The notes: generated from the sequence alone by a model not told the origin. DNA of 9,024 nt from Halococcaceae archaeon (GCA_007128515.1 SKXI01000463.1:1-9024), one strand, 5' to 3'. Counted from the stretch's first letter, positions 1-6,846 are shown. A program made the numbers and translations.

Positions 1-309
1 CTCCACGAGGATCTCGTTGTCGGTTCGCCGGATCGTCGCGCCCCCTTCGGCCACCACGTCGCCGTCGGGCCCCTGCCCGATGACGTCCGTCGTCTCCGAG
101 ACGACGCCCTCGACCTCGTCGCCCATCTCGTCTTCGTCGTTCGTCTCCTCGTCTTCGCCGTTCTCGTCGTCGTGTTCGTCACCGGCCGCGGATCCCACCA
201 TGCCCAGCGTGCCCACCCCGAGCGCACCCGCCTTCATCACTCGTCGTCGGGAGACGCCGCCGAGGCCGCCCAGTCGCTTCTCCGTTGCACTCCGATACGG
301 TTTCGTCAC
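1..309 (-). CDS. Tat-exported acidic protein, N-terminal part (C-terminus beyond the window)
   Basis: The frame is open from a GTG at 309 down to base 1, so only about the first 103 residues are visible. Residues 20-26 read SRRRVMK, a good match to the twin-arginine consensus SRRxFLK. A hydrophobic stretch (AGALGVGTLGMVGSAA) follows, then a very acidic Asp/Glu/Asn-rich linker at about residues 43-60. This is the usual layout of a folded haloarchaeal protein exported by Tat and cleaved near SAA. No lipobox cysteine follows the hydrophobic segment, so it does not look like a lipoprotein. I chose the GTG at 309 because GAGGTGA lies five bases upstream; a GTG at 318 is in frame but overlaps that site, and the ATG at 237 would cut off the twin-arginine motif. 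The part after the linker is too short to assign a family. Confidence 0.75.
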   Translation of the reverse strand, partial: MTKPYRSATEKRLGGLGGVSRRRVMKAGALGVGTLGMVGSAAGDEHDDENGEDEETNDEDEMGDEVEGVVSETTDVIGQGPDGDVVAEGGATIRRTDNEILVE

Positions 310-328
310 GTTTCTCACCTCGACGAGC

Positions 329-336
329 GTATATAG
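329..336 (-). promoter_or_regulatory. TATA-like box of the Tat-exported protein gene
   Basis: On the minus strand the sequence reads CTATATACG, an AT-rich island in GC-rich surroundings about 20-25 bp upstream of the GTG at 309. The spacing predicts transcription starting at or only a few bases before the start codon, which would leave little room for the GAGGTGA Shine-Dalgarno site. Either the transcript starts slightly upstream or the message is nearly leaderless. Position and composition only; no start site is known. Confidence 0.4.
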
Positions 337-439
337 AACGAACGATCATGTAGGCATCTAGTGACCAACGCCCACCCCGTGCGTAGCCTGCAGCCGCTGC
401 ACGCCAGTCGTGGCGCGAAACCGACTCGCGAACGAGCGC

Positions 440-471
440 CGGACGGTCACGTCCTCTCGACGGACCGTCCG
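440..471 (-). terminator. Terminator-like hairpin downstream of the FAD oxidoreductase
   Basis: CGGACGGTC at 440-448 pairs perfectly with GACCGTCCG at 463-471. Inside it CGTC (450-453) pairs with GACG (459-462), leaving one bulged base (449) and a five-base loop, about 13 base pairs in total. It begins four bases after the oxidoreductase stop codon (475-477), where a 3'-end hairpin would be expected. No clear run of T follows on the minus strand, so it may be an RNA-stabilising or processing hairpin rather than an intrinsic terminator. Confidence 0.5.
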
Positions 472-474
472 CGC

Positions 475-1878
475 TCACTCCGAGCCGGCCGCCGGCTCGA
501 TGTTCTGGTTCACGTGGAAGAGGTTCTCCGGGTCGTAGGTCGCTTTGACCTCGCGGAGCCGGTCGTAGTTCTCCCCGTAGGTCGCCCGGACCCTGTCCTC
601 GCCCTCGTCCATCATGAAGTTGACGTACGACCCGCCCGCCGTGTGTGGGTGCAGCGCCTCCCAGTACTCCTGTGCCCACTCGCGGAGACGATCCGCGTTC
701 TCGGGATCCGAATCGACACCCGCGATGACCATCGACCAGGTGGCGTCGCGATACGCCCACGCGGTCTCGTCCTCGTCGACGCGGTGGACGGCCCCGTCGA
801 TCGGGTAGAGGTGCATCGTCGACTTCGTGGTCGGCACCTCCGCGAACCGTTCGTGTTCGGCGATCGCCTCGTCGGTGAGCTCGTCGACGAAGTCGCCCTT
901 CCAGTACCACTGGTCGCCCGACGGGTAGAGGTCGTCGAACATGCTCTGCAGCGCGGGATACGGCATCTCGCCGACGTGCTCGAACAGCGGGTCGGCCGCC
1001 TCGCGCGCCGGTCGCATCACCTCGTCGATCCCCTCTGGATCCCCGAGATAGCACCACAGCAGCCCACAGACCTTCTCGCCGTGGATCGCCTCCGGGAACG
1101 GCTCGCCCGGCACCTCCGCGGTCAGGTAGAAGGCGTAGACGTCCTCCGGAGCGTTCGGGAGCCACTCGCGGTACCACCGCATCGTCTCCTCGAGCTCGTC
1201 GATCGGCCAGAACAGCGGGCCGGCGACGACCGTCTCGACCGGGTGGAGCGCGAACTCGAAGCTCGTCACGACGCCGAAGTTCCCGCCGCCGCCGCGGATC
1301 GCCCAGAACAGGTCGGGGTTCTCCGCCTCGCTCGCTCGAACCAGCCGTCCGTCGGCGAGGACGACGTCCGCGCTCAGCAGGTTGTCGATCGTCAGCCCGT
1401 ACTTCCTGGTGAGGTAGCCGTGGCCGCCGCCGAGGGTGAGGCCACCGACGCCGGTCGTCGAGACCACCCCGCTCACGGTCGCCAGCCCGAACGCGTGGGT
1501 GGCGTGGTCGACGTCGCCCCAGGTACAGCCGGCCTCGACGCGGGCGGTCCGTACCTCGGGGTCGACGCGGACCCCCGTCATCTCGGAGAGGTCGATCACC
1601 AGCCCGTCGTCGACGGTGCCGAGACCGGCGCCGTTGTGGCCGCCGCTCCGGATCGCCAGCTCGAGGTCGTGCTCGCGCGCGAACCTCACCGAGCCGATCA
1701 CGTCGCTCACGTTCGCACAACGGGCGATCAGCCCCGGACGCCCGTCGATCATCGCGTTGTAGATCGCACGCGCCTCCTCGTACGCACCCCCGTCGTCCGG
1801 GCTCAGTACCTCGCCACGCGATCGCTCGGTGAACTCCTGTACGGCCGTCTCGTCTACCGTCGGACGCTCTACTGCCAT
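475..1878 (-). CDS. FAD-linked oxidoreductase (PCMH/berberine-bridge-enzyme type)
   Basis: A 467-residue flavoprotein of the vanillyl-alcohol-oxidase/PCMH superfamily, which oxidises alcohols, sugars or other small molecules with covalent FAD. The N-terminal FAD-binding part (about residues 45-215) carries RSGGHN at 77-82; His81 is the expected 8-alpha-histidyl FAD attachment residue. It is followed by TTGVGGLTLGGGHG (141-154) and a GGGGNFGVV loop (197-205). The C-terminal BBE motif is clear at 434-460 (YGENYDRL, YDPENLF, NQNI). In bicovalent members a Cys sits just before the second glycine-rich motif; here that place holds Val/Ser (about 138-140), so a single covalent link through His81 is predicted. 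Substrate cannot be told from sequence. There is no signal peptide, so it is probably cytoplasmic. The ATG at 1878 has GAGGTATC four bases upstream. It appears monocistronic, with its own 3' hairpin. Confidence 0.9.
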   Translation of the reverse strand: MAVERPTVDETAVQEFTERSRGEVLSPDDGGAYEEARAIYNAMIDGRPGLIARCANVSDVIGSVRFAREHDLELAIRSGGHNGAGLGTVDDGLVIDLSEMTGVRVDPEVRTARVEAGCTWGDVDHATHAFGLATVSGVVSTTGVGGLTLGGGHGYLTRKYGLTIDNLLSADVVLADGRLVRASEAENPDLFWAIRGGGGNFGVVTSFEFALHPVETVVAGPLFWPIDELEETMRWYREWLPNAPEDVYAFYLTAEVPGEPFPEAIHGEKVCGLLWCYLGDPEGIDEVMRPAREAADPLFEHVGEMPYPALQSMFDDLYPSGDQWYWKGDFVDELTDEAIAEHERFAEVPTTKSTMHLYPIDGAVHRVDEDETAWAYRDATWSMVIAGVDSDPENADRLREWAQEYWEALHPHTAGGSYVNFMMDEGEDRVRATYGENYDRLREVKATYDPENLFHVNQNIEPAAGSE

Positions 1879-1910
1879 AATGATACCTCAGTGGAACTGT
1901 GTGCGTGATC

Positions 1911-1922
1911 GTGACATAGTTA
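1911..1922 (-). promoter_or_regulatory. Possible TATA region of the FAD oxidoreductase gene
   Basis: The minus strand reads GTAACTATGTC here, the only AT-rich patch near the start. It is centred about 38 bp upstream of the ATG at 1878, which would give a leader of roughly 10-15 bases carrying the GAGGTATC ribosome site. The match to a haloarchaeal TATA box is weak. Confidence 0.25.
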
Positions 1923-1961
1923 CCGAGTGAAATCCGTGCGACCGGTGGTTCCCTGTCAGGT

Positions 1962-1978
1962 GGTGACCGACGGTCACC
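1962..1978. promoter_or_regulatory. Operator-like palindrome upstream of the FAD oxidoreductase
   Basis: GGTGACC-GAC-GGTCACC is a perfect inverted repeat with 7-bp arms and a 3-bp spacer, a size and symmetry typical of a dimeric DNA-binding regulator. It lies 84 bp upstream of the oxidoreductase start and about 45 bp upstream of its possible TATA region, which would suit an activator better than a classic repressor. The regulator is unknown. No second copy was noticed elsewhere in the window. Confidence 0.35.
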
Positions 1979-2055
1979 GACTGCAACAGAGACACCCAAA
2001 ACCGCGAGCCAAGAACCGTGTGCCAGTACAGGAGGACGCCCCCCGACCCATCGGT

Positions 2056-2181
2056 TTATCCGACACCGACGATTAGAGTGCGGTATACCTGCGACGCTTG
2101 ATACAGACTGCCTCTCAGGAGGCTGAGAACGCGGTCGAGCACCGTTTCCACGGGCGGCCGAGCCCCATCGAGGTCGCTCAT
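2056..2181 (-). CDS. Possible 41-residue small protein, unrecognised
   Basis: An ATG at 2181 opens a 41-residue frame ending in TAA at 2056-2058. The product begins MSDLDGARPPVETVLDRV and continues with a mixed hydrophobic/polar stretch (LSLLRGSLYQASQVYRTLIV) that could form an amphipathic helix. In favour: AGGAG lies three bases before the ATG, and TTTAGG lies about 27 bp upstream as a possible TATA box. Against: third-position GC is only about 70%, below that of the clear genes, and the frame is short. It may be a small regulatory protein, the truncated end of an older gene, or chance. Confidence 0.25.
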   Translation of the reverse strand: MSDLDGARPPVETVLDRVLSLLRGSLYQASQVYRTLIVGVG

Positions 2182-2255
2182 ACGCTCCTGTCGCGACCGA
2201 ACGTCCTAAACGTTCCACGAACGAGAGTGCCGTACCGCCGACGGCGTTCCTCGAG

Positions 2256-2487
2256 ATGCCCCCGACCGTGGACGTCAGGGAGCTGCTCGAGGTGTTCGAA
2301 GGGCGGTTCGAGAGCGTCGGCCTCGTGGCGAAGCGGGAACGTGAGGCAGGTGCGGACGGCGATCCTACAGCAGCTCGACGACGGCGAGATAGACGAGGGG
2401 GAAGCCGAAGGGCGGATCGAGGAGGACGACAGTGAGTTCGGGGTTACTCGAGCGGAACCTCGACGAGCGACATCACATCGCTCGTGA
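2256..2487 (+). pseudogene. Small acidic protein gene broken by a +1 frameshift
   Basis: Coding signal runs in two successive frames. From the ATG at 2256 the product is PTVDVRELLEVFEGRF then ESVGLVAKREREA. Removing one G of the pair at 2349-2350 continues it as VRTAILQQLDDGEIDEGEA then EGRIEEDDSEFGV. Both halves have a high share of G/C-ending codons and an acidic, helical, haloarchaeal look, whereas the alternative frame after 2350 turns Arg-rich. The joined product would be about 76 residues. The last residues, before TGA at 2485-2487, are read from the antisense of the ThDP-enzyme gene and look non-native, so the 3' end may also have been replaced. I do not recognise the family. No ribosome site precedes the ATG. 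A sequencing error of one base would also explain the break. Confidence 0.4.
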
Positions 2488-4030
2488 GCGCATCCCGCAA
2501 CACTTCCTCGAGTTCGTCCCATCCTGATGGGCGATACCCATCGATACCGAAGCTCTCGGCGAGCGTCATGAAATCGGGGCTCGTGAGTTTCGTTCCGAAC
2601 GATTCGCCGCGGTGGGCGTGCTGCTTCTCGGAGATCAGCCCGTAATCGTCGTCGACGAAGAGGAGGATCGTATAGCCACATCCCACCCGTGTCGCGGTCT
2701 CGATCTCCGCACCGTTCATCAGGAATCCGCCGTCGCCGGTCGCCGCGACGACCTCCGCGTCGGTCGCCAGATCCGCCGCGATCCCACCCGGAACCGAGAT
2801 ACCCATCGATGCCAGCCCGTTCGAGATGATACACGTGTTGGGTTCGTACGTGAGGAAGTTCTGTGCAATCTGCATCTTGTGGCTCCCGACGTCGGAAATG
2901 AGGACGTCCTCGGCGTCCATGACATCCCGTAAAACGGGCAATACAGCCCGTACGGTGAACGGATCACCCCCCGCCGGGTCGGCTGCGATATCATCGAGGA
3001 TGTGATCCCTGAGATCGCCGTACCATGTCTCGTCGAACTGGGTCTCGCTTTCGTCCACGCGCTGTGTGAGCTTCGTGAGTGCCGTCGAAAGGTCACAGAC
3101 GAGTTCGAGGTTCGGGTTGTACGCCTCGTACACCTCTGCCGGCTCGCTGTCGATGTGCACGATAACGGTGTCAGCGCCCTTGTTCCAGCCGGCCGGATCG
3201 TGTTCGGCGATGTCGTAGCCGACGGTGAGGATGAGGTCGGCCATCTCGATCGCGTCCGAGGCCTCCTGGTGGTCACCGGAATCGAGGGTCAACAACGACT
3301 GCGGCGACCGATCCGAGACCGCCCCCTTCCCCATGTACGTCGACGCGACGGGGATACCGGTCGTCTCGACGAACTCACGGAGTCGTGGCGTGGCGTCCGT
3401 CCGTACCGCTCCGTTCCCGGCGATGATCAGCGGCCGGTCGGCTTCTTCGAGGAACGCCTGGACGCGTTGGAGCAGTTCCGAGTCCGGGGATGCGAGTCGG
3501 ACACGCTCACGAGGGTCCATCGGGGTGGTGTCGGTCTCCGAGCCGGCGACGTCTTCGGGGAATTCGAGATGCGTCGCGCCGGGTTTCTCGTATTCGGCGA
3601 CCTTGAACGCCTTCCGGATGGATTCGCTGATGATGTCGGGATCGTTGAGCTGCGCGTTCCACTTCGTGATCGGTCCAAACATCCCGACGATGTCGAGTGC
3701 CTGGTGGCTCTCCTGGTGCAAGCGCTCCAATCCACCCTGTCCCGTGATCGCGACGAGCGGGGCTTTGTCCAGGTTCGCGTCCGCGACGCCCGTCACGAGG
3801 TTCGTCGCACCGGGACCGAGCGTCCCGAGACAGACGCCCGCGTCGCCCGTGAGCCGGCCGTGGACGTTCGCCATGAACGCGGCTCCCTGCTCGTGGCGAA
3901 CCGGAACGAACTCGATATCCGAGTCCCGAAGCGAGAAGAGCAGATCTTCGGTCTCCTCTCCGGGAACACCGAACACGTGCTCGACGCCTTCGCCCTCGAG
4001 ACAGCGCACGAGCAGATCCGATGCGTTCAT
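2444..4030 (-). CDS. Acetolactate-synthase-like ThDP enzyme, candidate 2-oxoacid (2-oxoglutarate) decarboxylase
   Basis: A 528-residue thiamine-diphosphate enzyme of the acetolactate synthase/2-oxoacid decarboxylase superfamily. The pyrimidine-binding domain (about 1-165) has the catalytic Glu47 in RHEQGAAFMA, plus GTLGPGATNLVTGVADANLD and KAPLVAITGQ. A central domain covers about 185-325. The pyrophosphate domain (about 365-520) has the metal motif GDGGFLMNG (432-440), but its second half is VDDDYGLI (459-466) rather than NDNAYG. True IlvB proteins are usually longer (about 550-600) and paired with IlvN; no small subunit is nearby. The wording of the N-terminal half recalls, from memory, the AlsS-like enzymes that act as 2-oxoglutarate decarboxylase in cyanobacteria. 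The start ATG overlaps the dehydrogenase stop as ATGA, with GAGGTACC upstream inside that gene, so translation is probably coupled. Alternatives are acetolactate synthase or another 2-oxoacid decarboxylase. Confidence 0.85.
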   Translation of the reverse strand: MNASDLLVRCLEGEGVEHVFGVPGEETEDLLFSLRDSDIEFVPVRHEQGAAFMANVHGRLTGDAGVCLGTLGPGATNLVTGVADANLDKAPLVAITGQGGLERLHQESHQALDIVGMFGPITKWNAQLNDPDIISESIRKAFKVAEYEKPGATHLEFPEDVAGSETDTTPMDPRERVRLASPDSELLQRVQAFLEEADRPLIIAGNGAVRTDATPRLREFVETTGIPVASTYMGKGAVSDRSPQSLLTLDSGDHQEASDAIEMADLILTVGYDIAEHDPAGWNKGADTVIVHIDSEPAEVYEAYNPNLELVCDLSTALTKLTQRVDESETQFDETWYGDLRDHILDDIAADPAGGDPFTVRAVLPVLRDVMDAEDVLISDVGSHKMQIAQNFLTYEPNTCIISNGLASMGISVPGGIAADLATDAEVVAATGDGGFLMNGAEIETATRVGCGYTILLFVDDDYGLISEKQHAHRGESFGTKLTSPDFMTLAESFGIDGYRPSGWDELEEVLRDALTSDVMSLVEVPLE

Positions 4031-5427
4031 TCGGTCGGTACCTCGTCTTCGTCACTCGTCTCTGGCTGCTGGAGCCAGACGGTCTTGGGATTGACGAACT
4101 CCTTGATCCCGGCTTCCGAGAGTTCACGGCCGTAGCCGGATTCTTTCACGCCACCGAACGGGACCCGCGGATCGGACTTCACCAGTTCGTTGATGTACGT
4201 GCAGCCAGCGTCGATACGGCTGGCCACCCGCTCGCCGCGCTCGAGGTCGTCCGTCCAGATGCTGGCTCCGAGACCGAACTCCGTGTCGTTCGCTTTCTCG
4301 ATGGCGGCCTCCTCGTCGGGAACTCGGTAGACGGCTGCCACGGGGCCGAACACCTCCTCGGCGTCGACGGGACACCCCCGTGGAACGTCCGCGAGCACCG
4401 TCGGGGGATAGTATGCCCCGTCGCGGTCGAGTGGCTCACCGCCCGTGAGTACCGTCGCACCGGCGTCGACGCTCTCGGTCACCTGTTCGTGAACCCCTTC
4501 CATGAGGTCCTGTCGTGCCTGCGGTCCGACGTCCGTGTCGTGGTCCATCGGGTCACCGACAGTGAACGACTCGACTTCCGCGACGAACCGCTCGATGAAC
4601 GCCTCGTAGACGGCGTCGTGGACGACGAACCGCTTGGCAGCGATACACGACTGGCCGCCGTTCAGGTTACGCGCCCAGGCAGCGGTCGTCGCGGCAGCCT
4701 CGACGTCAGCGTCATCGAGGACGACGTACGGGTCGCTCCCGCCGAGTTCGAGGACGGTCTTCTTGAGGTTCTCGCCGGCCGTGCCAGCGACCGCTCGCCC
4801 CGCCGGGCCGCTCCCCGTCAGCGTCGCCGCTTTGACGCGCGGATCCGAGAGGACCCCATCGACGCGATCCGATGAGATCAGCAGCGTCTGGAACGCACCG
4901 TCGGGAAACCCGGCGTCGCGGAACACGTCCTCGATAGCGAGTGCACACTCCGGCACGTTCGAGGCGTGTTTGAGGAGTCCGACGTTCCCCGCCGCTACGT
5001 AGGGGGCCGCGAATCGAAACACTTGCCAGAACGGGAAGTTCCAGGGCATGATCGCGAGTACGGGCCCGAGCGGTTCGTGGACCGTCTTCACGGTCGACCC
5101 CGGCGGACTCGGATGCTGTTCGTCCTGGAGGTAGCGTCCCGCGTGCTCGGCGTAGTGATCACAGACCCACGCACACTTTTCGACTTCTGCCTCGGCCTGG
5201 GCGATCGGCTTGCCCATCTCACGGGTCATCAGCTCCGCGTACTCGGTCGCCCGCTCACGAAGCAACGTCGCTACCCCCGCGAGTTTCGTTTCGCGTTCCG
5301 CCACGGACCAGTCGCTGAACGTTTCGAACGTCGATTCGGCCCTCGAAAGCCGCTCTTCGACCTGCCCGTCGTCGTGTTCGTCGTACGTTTCGATCGTCTC
5401 GCCGGTCGCAGGATTGATTCGTTCCAT
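4027..5427 (-). CDS. NAD(P)-dependent aldehyde dehydrogenase, succinate-semialdehyde dehydrogenase-like
   Basis: A 466-residue soluble aldehyde dehydrogenase, full length for the short SSADH (Sad/YneI, GabD1) branch. Visible landmarks are the PWN motif (128-130, Asn130 in the oxyanion hole), LLKHASN with Lys153 for cofactor binding, LTGSGPAG (203-210), the general base Glu227 in LELGG, the catalytic Cys261 in GGQSC, EEVFGP (358-362) and PFGGVKESGYGRE (423-435). The MPWNFPFWQVFRF stretch is typical of this branch. It oxidises an aldehyde to the acid with reduction of NAD(P); succinate semialdehyde is the best guess from branch and context. It is the first gene of an operon, and its TGA (4027-4029) overlaps the next start by four bases. 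The ATG at 5427 has no strong ribosome site, suggesting a leaderless or short-leader message. The neighbouring ThDP enzyme probably supplies its aldehyde. Confidence 0.9.
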   Translation of the reverse strand: MERINPATGETIETYDEHDDGQVEERLSRAESTFETFSDWSVAERETKLAGVATLLRERATEYAELMTREMGKPIAQAEAEVEKCAWVCDHYAEHAGRYLQDEQHPSPPGSTVKTVHEPLGPVLAIMPWNFPFWQVFRFAAPYVAAGNVGLLKHASNVPECALAIEDVFRDAGFPDGAFQTLLISSDRVDGVLSDPRVKAATLTGSGPAGRAVAGTAGENLKKTVLELGGSDPYVVLDDADVEAAATTAAWARNLNGGQSCIAAKRFVVHDAVYEAFIERFVAEVESFTVGDPMDHDTDVGPQARQDLMEGVHEQVTESVDAGATVLTGGEPLDRDGAYYPPTVLADVPRGCPVDAEEVFGPVAAVYRVPDEEAAIEKANDTEFGLGASIWTDDLERGERVASRIDAGCTYINELVKSDPRVPFGGVKESGYGRELSEAGIKEFVNPKTVWLQQPETSDEDEVPTE

Positions 5428-5780
5428 CAGTGTGTCAGCTCTGTGTCGTTGTTTTCCCTCGAGTGGTTACCGAGTGACAGCCTCTGGCACCCTTCGACGC
5501 GGACCACGCACCCAGGGCCCGGGACGGGCGAGTCTCACTCCGTTCTTGGGCCGTCCGTCGCCACCTCGATCCCTCGTCGATCGGCAAACCCATCGTGCAG
5601 TTGCCCTCCCGGCCTTTCGGGCGAAGCCACCTCTGTCCAGTATCCGTCGGTGTCTGTTACAACCCCTCACGATACGTCGCGAACTCACTTGAATACCGGC
5701 GCTACTATCCCCAGTGGAGGTGCCGTGGATGGCATCGAGGGCTAATCCCGGGGTCCACGTCTGCTCTGTCCCGGTGAGAC
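5428..5780. other. 353-bp stretch without a convincing gene
   Basis: This gap lies between the deacylase stop and the ALDH start, all on the same strand. A minus-strand frame beginning GTG at 5784 overlaps the deacylase stop by four bases and runs 105 codons, but its product is Arg-rich with little acidic content, unlike any other protein here, so I do not call it. Other frames are equally unconvincing. GTGAG-A-CTCAC (5774-5784) is a small palindrome over the deacylase stop codon and could contribute to a 3' end. The ALDH promoter must lie here unless the three genes are co-transcribed. The region may hold a decayed gene or an untranslated RNA; nothing identifies either. Confidence 0.5.
5431..5457 (-). 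promoter_or_regulatory. Weak promoter/operator candidate upstream of the ALDH operon
   Basis: On the minus strand GGAAAAC (5451-5457) is centred about 27 bp before the ATG at 5427, the expected TATA spacing for a leaderless transcript, though it is a poor TATA match. Between it and the start, TGTGTC occurs twice on the plus strand (5431-5436 and 5442-5447), exactly 11 bp apart, so both copies face the same side of the helix. This could be a regulator site or chance. Confidence 0.2.
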
Positions 5781-6803
5781 TCACTCGTGGGTGCGTCCGG
5801 TTCGCTCTTCGATAACTCGTTCCTGCACCTCACCGATCCTGATGAAATTACAGAGGGGATTTCCGGGGTGCACGACTGGATTTTCGAGCACACCGACGAG
5901 GAGCCCCGTGAACGGTGCCTCCACCGTCGTTTCGTCGTTCTTAAACGGGTTCGTAATCCGACAGATGGTCTCTCCTTCGTGAACGAGATCCCCCCGTTCG
6001 TAATGCATGTCGACGATACCACCAGCGTCAGCCCGGAGCCACGTCTTTTCGTTCCAGCCCTCGATAACGGTGCTCCACCCTGGCCACCGGACGGTTTCCT
6101 GCTGGTAGATGCCGTACTCGGCGAACACACTCCGAACTCCATCGAGGGCGTGATCGATCAACTCCCGTTCGAAGCGATGTGCCTCGCCCATTTCCAGGGT
6201 AATCGTGGGAATACCGTCCTCTGTCGCCTCCCGACGAAGCATCCCCGACGATCCTTCGCCAGCCATGATGAGATTCGTCCCGAACGCTCGGGCGAGTCGC
6301 GCGGTCTTCTCGTCGTCCATGTCGGCGCGAACGTGGAACATGTTCGTCCGCCCCCGTGTCGACGTGTGGAAGTCGAGGCCGAAGTCACACGGCTCGATGA
6401 AATTGTGGTAGATCTGGTAGGCGATCCGATTCGAACTCGTGCTGTTTTGCTTCCCCGGGAATGCGCGATTGAGATCTCGCTCGTATATCGGCAGATACCG
6501 CTCCTGGGCGATGAAGCCCTGCACGTTCAACACGGGAAGACAGACGATCGTCCCGCAGACGTCGGCGTGGGTCCACTCCTGGGCGACTGCGCGAACGATC
6601 TCGATGCCGTTGAGTTCGTCGCCGTGAATCCCGGCCGAGAGAAACGCCGTCGGACCCGGCTGGAGGCCATTGATAATCGTGACGGGGATCCGAACCGGAT
6701 CCGCGAGATACGTCTCACTCACCGGGTATCGGAGCTCCTCGGTCTCCCCCGGTTCGACCTGTCCGCCGTCGAAAGTAAACGTTTCAGGATGCTGGTCGCT
6801 CAT
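5781..6803 (-). CDS. AstE/AspA-family zinc-dependent deacylase (succinylglutamate desuccinylase/aspartoacylase-like)
   Basis: A 340-residue M14-like metallohydrolase of the family that removes acyl groups from N-acyl amino acids. Counting from the ATG at 6803, the zinc ligands are His60 and Glu63 in GIHGDELNG and His146 in LDFHTSTRGR. The substrate-binding RDLNRAFPG lies at 109-117, and a likely catalytic Glu is in TLEMGEAHRF (202-211). The C-terminal 70 residues (about 255-325) form a biotinyl/lipoyl-like barrel (GGIVDMHYERGDLV, then APFTGLLVG), common in this family. A GTG at 6809 is also in frame, but it overlaps the GAGGTG ribosome site, so the ATG at 6803 is preferred. The substrate is unknown; aspartoacylase, succinylglutamate desuccinylase and N-acetyl-diaminobutyrate deacetylase share this fold. 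All key residues appear intact. It is divergent from a decaying RimK-like ligase gene, a pairing that suggests opposing or sequential action on an amino-acid conjugate. Confidence 0.88.
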   Translation of the reverse strand: MSDQHPETFTFDGGQVEPGETEELRYPVSETYLADPVRIPVTIINGLQPGPTAFLSAGIHGDELNGIEIVRAVAQEWTHADVCGTIVCLPVLNVQGFIAQERYLPIYERDLNRAFPGKQNSTSSNRIAYQIYHNFIEPCDFGLDFHTSTRGRTNMFHVRADMDDEKTARLARAFGTNLIMAGEGSSGMLRREATEDGIPTITLEMGEAHRFERELIDHALDGVRSVFAEYGIYQQETVRWPGWSTVIEGWNEKTWLRADAGGIVDMHYERGDLVHEGETICRITNPFKNDETTVEAPFTGLLVGVLENPVVHPGNPLCNFIRIGEVQERVIEERTGRTHE

Positions 6804-6830
6804 TGGCACCTCTCTCGACGTCCCCAGCGA

Positions 6831-6839
6831 GTTAAAACC
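6831..6839 (-). promoter_or_regulatory. TATA box of the deacylase gene
   Basis: The minus strand reads CGGTTTTAAC, a good haloarchaeal TATA-type element centred about 31 bp upstream of the ATG at 6803, predicting a very short leader. The TGTAAC-N3-GTTACA palindrome lies immediately upstream of it. Confidence 0.5.
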
Positions 6840-6846
6840 GAGAGAG

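Noticed and set aside
361..1908. 515-codon plus-strand frame antisense to the FAD oxidoreductase
   Set aside because: It mirrors the codon structure of the opposite strand and shows no domain or motif of its own.
2110..2127. Alternating small hairpins GCCTC/GAGGC and CTCAG/CTGAG
   Set aside because: Five-base stems in GC-rich DNA are common, and no transcript end or start is expected here.
179..2218. Long open frame on the minus strand across the FAD oxidoreductase
   Set aside because: Its product is extremely Arg/Gly/Pro-rich and lies in another frame of a clear flavoenzyme gene; long shadow frames are normal in high-GC DNA.
3002..4875. Long plus-strand frames antisense to the ThDP enzyme and aldehyde dehydrogenase
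   Set aside because: Both opposite-strand genes have full catalytic motifs; the antisense products have none.
5467..5784. 105-codon minus-strand frame overlapping the deacylase stop by four bases (GTGA)
   Set aside because: The overlap is attractive, but the product is Arg-rich, hardly acidic and has no recognisable feature, unlike all real proteins here.
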